Assembly (NCBI RefSeq): GCF_025420585.1
Contig: NZ_JAOEGB010000004.1
Location: 186,001-250,000, forward strand
DNA: 64,000 nt
From: Planotetraspora sp. A-T 1434
Lineage (GTDB): Bacteria; Actinomycetota; Actinomycetes; Streptosporangiales; Streptosporangiaceae
Direction: 5' to 3'
The position numbers and the translations under genes are program-made. The notes beneath the pieces are model-generated. The model made no database searches. It had not been told where the DNA came from and saw nothing but the letters and a program-made list of their open reading frames with translations. The first letter of the stretch is position 1. Each line of letters begins with the position of its first letter. This document shows positions 51,629 through 59,871 of this stretch, piece by piece.

Positions 51629-53160
51629 GACTCGGCCCCCGTCATGGCGGCCCCGAGACGCTCGTCGCCGGCCTCGTCGCCCGGGATCTCGGCGACCACC
51701 CGGCCCTCGTACATGACCAGGACGCGGTCGGCCAGCGCGCGCAGCTCGGCGAGCTCGCTCGACTGGAGCAGCACGGCCTGTCCCCGGTCGCGCGCTTCGA
51801 GCAGCAGCGCGTGGATCTGCTCCTGCGCGCCGACGTCCACGCCCTGGGTCGGCTCCTCGACGACGATCACGGGCGTCCGCCGCGACAGCTCGCGGGCGAG
51901 CACCGCCTTCTGCGCGTTGCCGCCGGACAGCGTCGAGATCGGATCGCCGACGGAGGCGGCCCGAATGGAGAACCGCTCGACCAGGCTCTTCGCCCGATCC
52001 CGTACGGCACGGCCCGATAAGCCGATCCGGCCGCGCAGTTGGGGCGACCGGTGGTCGCCCATCGCGAGGTTCTCCGCGAGCGACATGGCGGGGGCCGTTC
52101 CCCGGCCGTGCCGGTCCTCGGGGACGTAGGCGACGCCCGGCTCCCGGCCCCGCCGTACGGGCTCGCCGGACAGCAGCACCTCGCCCGAGTCGCCCGGCCC
52201 GGGCGGGCGCAGGCCCGTCACGGTGTCGGCGAGCTCCCGCTGGCCGCTGCCGGCGACGCCCGCGAGGCCGACGATCTCGCCGGGCCGCACGCCGAAGGAG
52301 ACTCCGGAGAGCCGGAGGACGCCGTCGCGGTCGCGGACCGTGAGATTCCTGACCTCCAGCGCGTACGGCTCGGCGGAAGCCCGCGAAGAGGTCCTGGACG
52401 GGGCCTGCGACGTGCCGAGGGAGCGGCCGATCATGGCGACCACGAGCTCGTCCGCCGTCGTCTCCGCAGTGACGAAGGAGCCGGTCACCCGGCCGTGGCG
52501 CAGCACCGTCACCCGGTCGCTCGCCGACAGCACCTCGGTCAGCTTGTGCGTCACGAGCACGACCGACACCCCGGTCTCCGTGACCGTGCGGAGCACGTCG
52601 AAAAGGCGGGCCGCCTCGCCGGGGGTCAGCACCGCTGTGGGCTCGTCGAGGATCAGCACCTCGGCCCGGCGGTAGAGCGCCTTGAGGATCTCCACCCGCT
52701 GGCGCACCCCCACGGGCAGCCGCCCGACCTCGGCCAAGGGGTCGGCTCGCAGGCCGTAGAGCTCCCCGAGCCGCTCGACCTCGAGCCTGGCGGCCGCCAG
52801 GTCGAGCGCGCCGCGGCGGGCCGGCTCGGCGCCGATCACGACGTTCTCGGCGACCGTCAGCTCGGGGAACAGCCGGAACCGCTGGTGCACCATGCCGAGC
52901 CCGTGGGTGATGGCGTCGGCGGGGGAGCGCAGCCGGATCCGCGACCCGTTCCTGAGGACGTGACCGGCGTCCGGCCGGTGCATGCCGTACAGGATGGACA
53001 TGAGCGTGGACTTGCCGGCCCCGTTCTCGCCGACCACCGCGTGGATCTCACCGCGCGCGATCGCGAGGTCGATCCCGTCGTTCGCGACGACGGGACCGAA
53101 CCTCTTGGTGACGCCGACGAGCTCGGCCGCCGCCTGGGCGGGACCGCTGTCGGTCGGCAT
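51625..53160 (-). CDS. Nucleoside ABC transporter ATPase
   Basis: A 511-residue two-domain ATPase of the nucleoside/BMP type. Domain 1: VVGENGAGKSTLMSILYG, Q-loop GMVHQRFRLFPELTVAEN, LPVGVRQRVEILKAL and LILDEPTAVLTP. Domain 2: GVAGSGQRELA in place of a full Walker A, LSGGNAQKAVLARELS and VIVVEEPTQGVDVGA, where Glu replaces Asp in Walker B. The altered second site is usual in the family. It overlaps the permease by four bases. Confidence 0.93.
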   Translation of the reverse strand: MPTDSGPAQAAAELVGVTKRFGPVVANDGIDLAIARGEIHAVVGENGAGKSTLMSILYGMHRPDAGHVLRNGSRIRLRSPADAITHGLGMVHQRFRLFPELTVAENVVIGAEPARRGALDLAAARLEVERLGELYGLRADPLAEVGRLPVGVRQRVEILKALYRRAEVLILDEPTAVLTPGEAARLFDVLRTVTETGVSVVLVTHKLTEVLSASDRVTVLRHGRVTGSFVTAETTADELVVAMIGRSLGTSQAPSRTSSRASAEPYALEVRNLTVRDRDGVLRLSGVSFGVRPGEIVGLAGVAGSGQRELADTVTGLRPPGPGDSGEVLLSGEPVRRGREPGVAYVPEDRHGRGTAPAMSLAENLAMGDHRSPQLRGRIGLSGRAVRDRAKSLVERFSIRAASVGDPISTLSGGNAQKAVLARELSRRTPVIVVEEPTQGVDVGAQEQIHALLLEARDRGQAVLLQSSELAELRALADRVLVMYEGRVVAEIPGDEAGDERLGAAMTGAES

Positions 53161-53162
53161 GC

Positions 53163-54203
53163 CTAGCCCGCCAGCGGGTCGGCGACGGTGACCTTGCCCG
53201 CGACGATGTCGTCGCGGACCTGCTTGACCTTCGCGATCACCTCGGGACTGGAGGCGACGGTGCACTGCGAGGACGCCACGTCGCCGTCCAGCGCGTTGAC
53301 GCCAACGCCGCCCTCGGCCAGGCCGTACACCTTGGTGCCTCCGGTCTTGCCCGCCGCGATGTCCTTGATCGCGGCGGACTCGGCCACGTCGACGTGCTTG
53401 ATGACGTTGTCGATGATGTTCCCGGGGCTCTGGGCGCACTGGTTGACGTCGACGCCGAAGGACTTCGCGCCGGCCGCCGCCACGGCCTCGAACACGCCCT
53501 GGTTGCCGCCCGACGCGGACGCCGCGACGACGTCGGCGCCTTGCCCGATCATCGTCTGGGTCTGCGACTTGGCCCGCGCGGGGTCACTGAAGGGGTTGTT
53601 GCCGCCCACGTAGAGCGTGGTGCCGGCGGTCTTGGGGTTGACCGACTTGGCGCCGGCGTAGAACGGATCGATCCACCGGTGCATGAAGGGCGTGTCAAGG
53701 GGGGCGACCACGCCGATCTTGCCGCTCTTGGACAGCATCCCGGCCTCGACCCCGGCCAGGTAGGCGGCCTCGTGCTCCTTGAAGGACACGCAGGTCAGGT
53801 TGGGGGCCTGGGTCTTGGCGCAGGAGTCCACCTCGAGGAACTGCAGGTCCGGGTGCTGCTTGGGGACGGTGCTGAAGATGTCGTCGAAGGAGAAGCTGAT
53901 GCCCACGATGATCGTCGGCTTCGCCCGGACCGCCGCGTCGACGTTCTGCGCGATGCTGTTCGGGTCCTTGCTCTCGTACAGCTTGAACGAGGCGCCGATC
54001 TCCTTCGCCGCGGCCTGGGCGCCCTTGACGCCCAACTGGAGGAAGCTGTTCACGCCGACGGGGTTCGGGCTGATCAGGATGACCGACTTGCCCGGCGCGG
54101 ACGCACCGGTCTCGGGGGTGGAGCTCGTGCCGCACGCGGCGAGCATCAGGGCAAGTGCCGCGCCGGTATAAGCGAAGAGGCCGGTTTTAAAGGTGGTTCG
54201 CAT
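53163..54203 (-). CDS. BMP-family nucleoside-binding lipoprotein
   Basis: A 346-residue binding protein of the basic-membrane-protein (Med/PnrA) family. The signal ends in the lipobox LMLAACGTSS. The body shows SVILISPNPVGVNSFLQLGVKGAQAAA, PDLQFLEVDSCA and TCVSFKEHEAAYLAGVEAGMLSKSGKIGVVAP. The family binds purine nucleosides; here methylthioadenosine or adenosine is likely from context. The ATG at 54203 begins the eight-gene leftward operon; a TATATG with TTGTCC lies about 70 bases upstream. Confidence 0.9.
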   Translation of the reverse strand: MRTTFKTGLFAYTGAALALMLAACGTSSTPETGASAPGKSVILISPNPVGVNSFLQLGVKGAQAAAKEIGASFKLYESKDPNSIAQNVDAAVRAKPTIIVGISFSFDDIFSTVPKQHPDLQFLEVDSCAKTQAPNLTCVSFKEHEAAYLAGVEAGMLSKSGKIGVVAPLDTPFMHRWIDPFYAGAKSVNPKTAGTTLYVGGNNPFSDPARAKSQTQTMIGQGADVVAASASGGNQGVFEAVAAAGAKSFGVDVNQCAQSPGNIIDNVIKHVDVAESAAIKDIAAGKTGGTKVYGLAEGGVGVNALDGDVASSQCTVASSPEVIAKVKQVRDDIVAGKVTVADPLAG

Positions 54204-54301
54204 AGTATGTCGTCTTGTTCCTTCAGTGCCACCGTCCGGGGGATATGCCCGGCTCAACACCGCGCAGCATATAGACTTATTTCCTACCCGGACAAGGTGG
54301 A

Positions 54302-54868
54302 TTAGCCGGGCGCGCTCTCCGTCCACTCGCGGCGGAGCATCGCGTAGATCAGCTCATCGCCCCACTCGCCCTTGAACAGCTCGTTCTCCACCAGGTGGGC
54401 CTCGCGACGCATGCCGAGGCGCTCCATGAGCCTGGCCGAGGCGGTGTTGCGCGCGTCGCAGCGGCCGAATATCCGGTGCAGCCCCAGGCCGTCGAACCCC
54501 AGCCTGAGGATCTCCCGCGCGGCCTCCGTGGCCAGCCCGCGGCCCTGGTGGCCGGGATGGAAGACGAACCCGATCTCCCCCTGGCGGTGCTCGCGGCTCC
54601 GCCAGTACAGGCTCAGGTCCCCGATCAGGGCGCCGCTCTCCCGCGACTCGGCGGCGACGCTCAGCGCCCGCCCCTCCACCCGGAGCTCCGAGCCGCCGAT
54701 CTTCTCCTCCAGCACGGCCCTCGTCTCCTCGCGGGTGTGCGGCTCCCAGTAGAGATAGCGGGTCACCTCGGGGAGGGAGCGGAAGGAGTGCAGGTCATCG
54801 AGGTCGCCGGGGGCGAAGGGACGGAGCAGCAGCCGGGGGGTTTCGATGGGGTAGGGAGGCTTGAGCAT
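54302..54868 (-). CDS. GNAT N-acetyltransferase (RimJ/RimL type)
   Basis: A 188-residue acetyltransferase. Start MLKPPYPIETPRLLLRPFAPGD and the acetyl-CoA loop HPGHQGRGLATEAAREILRLGFDGLGLHRIFGRCDARNTAS are typical of the RimJ/RimL group that modifies proteins or small amines. Its target is unknown. It is on the same strand as the salvage operon but 100 bases upstream of it and separated by that operon's own promoter. Confidence 0.9.
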   Translation of the reverse strand: MLKPPYPIETPRLLLRPFAPGDLDDLHSFRSLPEVTRYLYWEPHTREETRAVLEEKIGGSELRVEGRALSVAAESRESGALIGDLSLYWRSREHRQGEIGFVFHPGHQGRGLATEAAREILRLGFDGLGLHRIFGRCDARNTASARLMERLGMRREAHLVENELFKGEWGDELIYAMLRREWTESAPG

Positions 54869-55080
54869 CCGGACAGCGTATGTTCGCGCCCGCGAGGGCG
54901 GCCAGGGGTTATCGCGCAGCCCGCCGCGGGCAGGAGATCGCGACCGGCGGGAGCCCGAGGCCTGGCAGGAGGCCGCCGCCGGATGGGCGATCGCCGGCGG
55001 AGGGGAGATCGCGAAGGCGACTCTCCCATGGGCGCGGCAGCCGTACCCTTGGATGAAGGACAAGTACAAGGAGCGACAGG

Positions 55081-56397
55081 ATGAGTTCAGCCGGAGAGGG
55101 CCTGTCTCGTCCGTTGCCCGAGCAGGTCCGGTTACATGTCGTGGAGCTCGCGGCGCAGGTGCTGGGCTCGATGCCCGCGGCCACGGTTCCGCCCCCGCTG
55201 CGGGGAATCGCGAAGTTCGACCCGCGCAAGCGCGCCCGCCTCGGCAGCGCTCCGATCGCCGCCCAGCTGGAGAGCGACAAGGAGTTCCGCGAGCTGGTAG
55301 CCGAGGCGATCCAGACGGCCTGGCCCGAGCTGGTGGCCGGCCTCGCCGAGGGCACGGTGCCACCGGCGGCCGAGCCGGTGCTGGTCGCCGCCGCCGCCTA
55401 CCTGACGCGCCCGCCCGGCTGGCCGGACATGGTGGAGCAGGCGCGGGCCGACCTGGAGCAGGCGGCATCTATCGGCACGCAGCGGGAGCAGGCGGAGACG
55501 CGGCTGCGCGAGCAGCTCGCGGCCCAGCGCGCCGCCGCCAAAGAAGAGGTGGACCGGGTCCGCGAGCAACTCAGGGCCGCGCGCGCGGAGAACTCCGACC
55601 TGCGGCGGAAGCTGCACGACGCCCGCGAGCGGGTCAAGGCCGCCGAGGCGAGGGCGGCCGAGCTGGAGGCGGAGACCGCGGAGACGCGGGCCAAGGTCGC
55701 GGGCGCGAACGGCGCGGCGGAGACCGAGATCCGCAGGCTCAAGGAGCGCCTCGCCGACGCCGAGCGCCAGCTGGAGGCGAGCCGCCGGGCCGCCCGTGAG
55801 GGGCGCAGCGTGGAGGACGCCCGGATCCGCGTCCTCATGGACGCCCTCCAGGACTCGGTGGCCGGGCTGCGCAAGGAGCTCGCCCTCCCCACCACGATCA
55901 GCAGGCCGGCCGACTACGTGACGGCGGTGACGCCGGGCGCTCCCAGTGTCGGCGCGGTCCCCGCGCGGGCGCTCGCCAACGACGATCCTCAACTGCTCGA
56001 CCAGCTGCTCGCGATCCCGCATCTCCACTTGATCATCGACGGGTACAACGTCACGAAGACGGGCTATCCGTCGCTCACCCTGGCCGACCAGCGTGCCCGG
56101 CTCCTCACGGGCCTCGGCGGCCTCGCCGTACAGGCCCGGGTGGAGGTGACCTGTGTGTTCGACGGCGCAGAGCTTAACGGGCCGGTCCAGGTGTCGGCGC
56201 CGCGCGGGGTGCGGGTCATGTTCAGCGCGCCGGGCGAGATCGCCGACGACCTGATCCGGCAACTCGTGCGCGCCGAGCCCGCGGGGAGGCAGATCGCCGT
56301 CGTGTCCTCCGATCGGGAGGTCGCCGAGTCCGTGCGGCGGATGGGCGCCCGGCCGGTCCCCTCCACGCTGCTGCTCCGCCGCCTCGGCCGCAGCTGA
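55081..56397 (+). CDS. NYN-domain (YacP-like) RNase with coiled coil
   Basis: A 438-residue protein. Residues ~10-115 are a conserved helical region, 125-245 a long coiled coil (REQAETRLREQLAAQRAAAKEE and later heptads), and 310-438 a YacP/Rae1-like NYN domain: HLHLIIDGYNVTKTGYP, VEVTCVFDGAELNG, FSAPGEIADDLI and IAVVSSDREVAESVR, giving the acidic PIN-type site. Actinobacterial copies have this three-part layout. AAGGAGCGACAGG precedes the ATG. RNA cleavage is inferred from the fold. The 212 bases upstream hold no gene. Confidence 0.88.
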   Translation: MSSAGEGLSRPLPEQVRLHVVELAAQVLGSMPAATVPPPLRGIAKFDPRKRARLGSAPIAAQLESDKEFRELVAEAIQTAWPELVAGLAEGTVPPAAEPVLVAAAAYLTRPPGWPDMVEQARADLEQAASIGTQREQAETRLREQLAAQRAAAKEEVDRVREQLRAARAENSDLRRKLHDARERVKAAEARAAELEAETAETRAKVAGANGAAETEIRRLKERLADAERQLEASRRAAREGRSVEDARIRVLMDALQDSVAGLRKELALPTTISRPADYVTAVTPGAPSVGAVPARALANDDPQLLDQLLAIPHLHLIIDGYNVTKTGYPSLTLADQRARLLTGLGGLAVQARVEVTCVFDGAELNGPVQVSAPRGVRVMFSAPGEIADDLIRQLVRAEPAGRQIAVVSSDREVAESVRRMGARPVPSTLLLRRLGRS

Positions 56398-56524
56398 TCA
56401 CGGTACGGCTCTTACCCCTTGCTCTGAGTCATGAATGCCGTGAATACCTGCGAATAGGTTGAAGCTTCATGATCGCCTGAGTAGAGTCGCGCCGCGGGTT
56501 TCGGACTATTCCCAGGGGGCCTGA

Positions 56525-57487
56525 GTGCGAGGGCGTGTACCGGTGGCCGCTGGACTGGCCACCGCGTTTCTGTTGCTGCCGATCGCGGGCGCGCAGGCCG
56601 ATCCGAAGCCCACAGCCGCACAGGTCAAGGCCAAGCTGCACAAGCTCAACACGCAGGCCGACCAGCTCGTCGACCGCTACAACGCGGCCAACGAGAAGTG
56701 GAAGAAGGCCAAGAAGCAGTACGGCGCGCTGAACGACGACTACAAGCAGCGGTACAGCAGGGTCGAAGCGCTCCGGCAGGGCCTCGTCTCGATGGCGGTG
56801 AACGGCTACCAGACCGGCGACTTCGGGTCATGGGGCGGCGTGTTCTACAGCTCGGCCCCGGAGGCGACGCTCAGCGGCCTCGCCGCGCTCGACCAGGTCT
56901 CCCTGGCGCGGACGACGCAGCTTCAGGAGTACGAGAGCGCCATCAAGGGCCTCAAGCAGCAGCGGGACCAGAAGAAGGCGGTGTTCGACCAGGCCGCGAA
57001 GGTCAAGGCGGACCTGGCGGAGCAGAAGGATCAGGTCGAGAAGCTCGTCAAGCGGCAGACGCGGCTGCTTCGCGACCTCGGAGTCTTCAACGCCGGCAAT
57101 CCGAACAGCCCCGGCGTCGTCTACAACGGCCCGGCGTCCGGCAACGCGCGGGCGGCTCTGGAGTTCGCCTACAAGCAGGTCGGCAAGCCGTACCGGTACG
57201 GCGGGACCGGCCCGGGCGCATGGGACTGCTCGGGGCTCGTCCAGGCTTCCTGGGCGGCGGGTGGCGTCGGCCTTCCCCGGACCAGCTACGAGCAGTGGGC
57301 GTGGGGCGCGAGCCGCCGGGTGTCGCTCGACGAACTCCAGCCGGGGGATCTGCTCTTTCACGCGGGTTACGGACACGTTGGTCTGTACGCGGGTGACGGC
57401 AAGGTCGTCCACGCCCCTCAGACGGGGGAAGTAGTGAAGATTGTCACACTCTCCGAGTACAACGCCATCGGTGCCGTACGCCCTTAA
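56525..57487 (+). CDS. Secreted NlpC/P60 (C40) peptidoglycan endopeptidase with coiled coil
   Basis: A 320-residue cell-wall hydrolase. A signal peptide (VAAGLATAFLLLPIAGAQA) is followed by a coiled coil of about 165 residues and the NlpC/P60 domain: catalytic Cys in WDCSGLVQASW, His in GYGHVGLYAGDGKVVHAPQ. The layout is that of RipC/RipD-like D,L-endopeptidases, in which the coiled coil can mediate regulation by FtsEX. The GTG at 56525 is chosen; TAGAGT 25 bases upstream is a -10 candidate. Confidence 0.92.
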   Translation: MRGRVPVAAGLATAFLLLPIAGAQADPKPTAAQVKAKLHKLNTQADQLVDRYNAANEKWKKAKKQYGALNDDYKQRYSRVEALRQGLVSMAVNGYQTGDFGSWGGVFYSSAPEATLSGLAALDQVSLARTTQLQEYESAIKGLKQQRDQKKAVFDQAAKVKADLAEQKDQVEKLVKRQTRLLRDLGVFNAGNPNSPGVVYNGPASGNARAALEFAYKQVGKPYRYGGTGPGAWDCSGLVQASWAAGGVGLPRTSYEQWAWGASRRVSLDELQPGDLLFHAGYGHVGLYAGDGKVVHAPQTGEVVKIVTLSEYNAIGAVRP

Positions 57488-57499
57488 GATCATAACTTC

Positions 57500-57523
57500 T
57501 GTGACTGATGTGACCAATGTGAC
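57500..57523 (+). promoter_or_regulatory. Three MtrA-like direct repeats
   Basis: GTGAC occurs at 57501, 57510 and 57519, three copies with four-base spacers, each preceded by T. This fits the GTNAC-N4-GTNAC pattern of MtrA boxes, which in actinomycetes lie before cell-wall hydrolase genes. They are upstream of a Crp site and the second NlpC/P60 gene. Confidence 0.6.
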
Positions 57524-57548
57524 AACGTTCAGGTTCTGTTCCGTTAAT

Positions 57549-57591
57549 TGTGAGCAGCATCACATTTAGGTAAATAAGGCATGGGTATGCT
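57549..57591 (+). promoter_or_regulatory. Crp site and -10 element (candidate class II promoter)
   Basis: TGTGA-N6-TCACA at 57549-57564 is a perfect consensus Crp palindrome. TATGCT at 57586-57591 is a -10 element, so transcription would start near 57598 and the Crp centre would be at about -41.5, the classic class II activation spacing. Confidence 0.65.
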
Positions 57592-57799
57592 GCGGCTTTC
57601 TCTTTGCCTACGGCCTCGTTTGATCTCTGTTCATGGTCCGCGCTTTGCCTGAAGCGGGAATCGCTCGGTAGCTTCTGGCCCGCGGCGAGCACGCCATGCC
57701 CGCCGGAAAGATCGGCCACCCGGCCGATTTCGCACCGCAAAATCCACATGTCGCCGTCGTCGTCAACCACCATCCCCCCAAAGGGATCTCTTGGCGGCG

Positions 57800-57950
57800 G
57801 TGACCTGCCGAGTCCGTGCAGTCAGGAGGCACGGAGCCGGGGAACCATTCGACCTTCGGTGAAGGTCCGGGGTGAATCGGCGCTCACAGCGCCGTAGGGC
57901 GACTTCCCTGCCCGAATCCGTCAGCTAACCCGGTAGGCGCAAGCGGAAGA
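57800..57950 (+). promoter_or_regulatory. ydaO-type cyclic di-AMP riboswitch
   Basis: Conserved blocks are in order: GCCGAGTCCGTGC (57807-57819), GCACGGAGCCGGGGAACC (57829-57846), GGGGTGAATCGG (57869-57880), CGTAGGGCGAC (57893-57903), CCCGAATCCGTCAGCTAACC (57911-57930) and GTAGGCG (57933-57939). This matches the ydaO/yuaA class, which in actinobacteria precedes NlpC/P60 and Rpf genes and turns expression off when c-di-AMP is high. The ribosome site AGGAGA lies just after. Confidence 0.92.
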
Positions 57951-57964
57951 CCATAGGAGAGATC

Positions 57965-58567
57965 CTGTCTACCACCCCCGCACGTCTGTCCCGTATTGCC
58001 CGCCTCTCCCTGGGGGGCGTCGCGCTGACCGCTTCAGTCGGAGCCATCTCCGTACCTCCCGCGTCGGCCGACACGGTGGCAGTCACGGTCACGAAGGTGG
58101 CCACGGCGACGGCCGCGAAGACCGTCTCCACCCAGTCGACGTCGAAGAAGGCGTCGGCCAAGAGGTTCAAGAAGAAGATGAAGCTGAGCAAGGCCGCACG
58201 CCAGCGGGCCAGGGCTCGGCGGGCCGTCGCGGCGGCCAAGCGGCACATCGGCGACCCGTACCGGTGGGGAGCCACCGGCCCGCGGGCGTTCGACTGCTCG
58301 GGCCTCGTGCAGTTCGCCTGGCGCAAGGCCGGCGTCAGGCTGCCCCGTACGACATGGTCCATGCGGAGCGCCGTCCGGAAGAAGATCTCCTGGGGCCACC
58401 TCAAGCCTGGTGACCTCATCTTCACGAGCGGCGGCGGCCACGTCGGCATCTACGTCGGACACGGCAAGATGATCCACTCGCCGCACACCGGCGCGCGCGT
58501 CCGGATCGACAGGCTGGACTCCTACCGCAGGCGCACCTTCGCCGGAGCCGTCCGCCCCGGCGCCTGA
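57965..58567 (+). CDS. Secreted NlpC/P60 (C40) endopeptidase with CTG start
   Basis: A 200-residue secreted hydrolase. Catalytic Cys is in AFDCSGLVQFAW and His in GGGHVGIYVGHGKMIHSPH. The frame extends upstream through a perfect signal peptide, STTPARLSRIARLSLGG then VALTASVGAISVPPASA, with no ATG, GTG or TTG available before it. CTG at 57965, seven bases after AGGAGA, is the best start; GTG 58076 would delete the signal. A Lys-rich stretch (KKASAKRFKKKMKLSKAAR) may bind the wall. Expression is predicted to be controlled by MtrA, Crp and c-di-AMP elements upstream. Confidence 0.88.
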   Translation: MSTTPARLSRIARLSLGGVALTASVGAISVPPASADTVAVTVTKVATATAAKTVSTQSTSKKASAKRFKKKMKLSKAARQRARARRAVAAAKRHIGDPYRWGATGPRAFDCSGLVQFAWRKAGVRLPRTTWSMRSAVRKKISWGHLKPGDLIFTSGGGHVGIYVGHGKMIHSPHTGARVRIDRLDSYRRRTFAGAVRPGA

Positions 58568-58665
58568 CGGCTCTTCAGAAAGAATGGCCTCTTCTCAGCA
58601 GAGATGTCCGTGGCTGTCTTCGCGGATGTCTCTGCTGAGAGGCCCGCCGCCGCAAGGATGTGGGC

Positions 58666-59559
58666 TCAGGTGAAGATTTCGTCGGCGGAGTTCACGATGG
58701 CGGCCCGGCGGACCCAGGCCCTGAGCAGGTCAGGGTCCTTGCACCGGGCGATCCGGTTGTGCGTGTCAGGAGAAATTTCCAGTCCGCGGGCGTCGAGGAC
58801 GGCCAAAATCGAATCCGCTTCGCCCTTCGCGAGCCCTTCCGCGAGTCCTTCCGCGAGTCCTTCCGCGAGTCCTTCTTGACGGCCCTGCTCGACCCAGTGG
58901 GAGAGGTACTGCCGGGCAGCGCGCTCGTAGCGGTCGCTCGTGGTCGTCACGATCTCCTCCAGGTGCTTGCGCGCCACGGTCGGTAGCGCGTCGAACACGT
59001 AATTCAAATATAGCTTGATCCGGTCCTCGTCCAGGGTGTCCATCGCTGTGATCATGGCCTCCAGCGCTGCTCGGCCCTCCGGCTCCTCCGCGTGTGCCAG
59101 GGCTGACAGAACGGCCAGCTCTGGATACGCGCGCGCCTTGACCGGGTCGATGATCAGCGGAATGCGGGTGGGCTGGACGGCCAGAGGGGTGATCGTGCCG
59201 CTGGGACCCAGATTGATGACCTGCTCGCACCAGCGGGCCACGCCCGCGCTTCGGCAGATGACCATGAGGGCGGTGGGGCACTCCAGGCGGGCCCGCAATG
59301 CAGTTGCATAAACGGGCCAGCTGAACCTTTTGCGGGCGTCGTGGCGGTTCTGCACCTCCACGATGAGGGCCAACTCGGCTTTACCTTCGGCGTCGCGCAG
59401 CACAACTACGGAGTCGGCGCGGAACTCCACTGGTGCCAGTTGTGTGCAATCCACTGCCTCCACCGTGGCGGTTGCGAATGGGGGCGGCTGGACCCCGGCG
59501 GCGTCCCGCAGCAGTTCCACGGCGATCATGGGCCGGTTGTGGATGAGTTCTATGGTCAT
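58666..59559 (-). CDS. Rpn/PD-(D/E)XK-nuclease-like protein with EGLAEG repeats
   Basis: A 297-residue protein. The N-terminal half has a PD-(D/E)XK-type core, ADSVVVLRDAEGKAELALIVEVQNRHDARKRFSWPVY, split here around Asp and Glu-x-Gln; ELALIVEVQ is typical of recombination-promoting Rpn nucleases. Near the C-terminus is EQGRQEGLAEGLAEGLAEGLAKGEA, the tetrapeptide repeat seen in many Rpn relatives. Start is taken as ATG 59559 (MTIELIHNRP). No partner or mobile element is seen nearby; DNA cleavage is inferred only. Confidence 0.75.
   Translation of the reverse strand: MTIELIHNRPMIAVELLRDAAGVQPPPFATATVEAVDCTQLAPVEFRADSVVVLRDAEGKAELALIVEVQNRHDARKRFSWPVYATALRARLECPTALMVICRSAGVARWCEQVINLGPSGTITPLAVQPTRIPLIIDPVKARAYPELAVLSALAHAEEPEGRAALEAMITAMDTLDEDRIKLYLNYVFDALPTVARKHLEEIVTTTSDRYERAARQYLSHWVEQGRQEGLAEGLAEGLAEGLAKGEADSILAVLDARGLEISPDTHNRIARCKDPDLLRAWVRRAAIVNSADEIFT
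58826..58875 (-). repeat. 12-base in-frame coding repeat
   Basis: Four tandem copies of a GAGTCCTTCCGC-like unit encode the EGLA tetrapeptides of the Rpn-like protein; the copies nearest the middle are identical. Confidence 0.85.
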
Positions 59560-59871
59560 CTCGTGATCGATTCCTGGCACAGGAGGAGATTACTGTTTGT
59601 AGTTGAGCCACCACGCCCTTCGCCTTTTGCTGGTGGCAGGTTCCTTGCTCCTGGTCGAAGTTCTTTCACCCCTGGTCTCGAAGGCGGATCCCAGGGAGTA
59701 GAAGGATCGATCCGCCGGATTGAGACCGGAGGGTCGGCCGCCGCCGGAACGGTCCCGCGGACGCTCCGGCGGCCACTCCGGCGGTCGGGGTCACCGCCAA
59801 CACGAAGGTACGAAGCATTTCTCGAAGAGTCATGAGCCTCCGGCGCCTCCGCTCATGCTCTGAAGCCCGCC
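59560..59871. other. Intergenic stretch with no convincing gene
   Basis: About 310 bases between the Rpn-like gene and the fused phosphatase gene. A 55-codon leftward frame (from 59833) has a hydrophobic start but no ribosome site and no recognisable family, so I do not call it. Confidence 0.6.

Noticed and set aside
59560-59871. A 55-codon frame with a hydrophobic N-terminus on the minus strand.
   Set aside because: No ribosome site, no similarity I can name, and codon use does not stand out.
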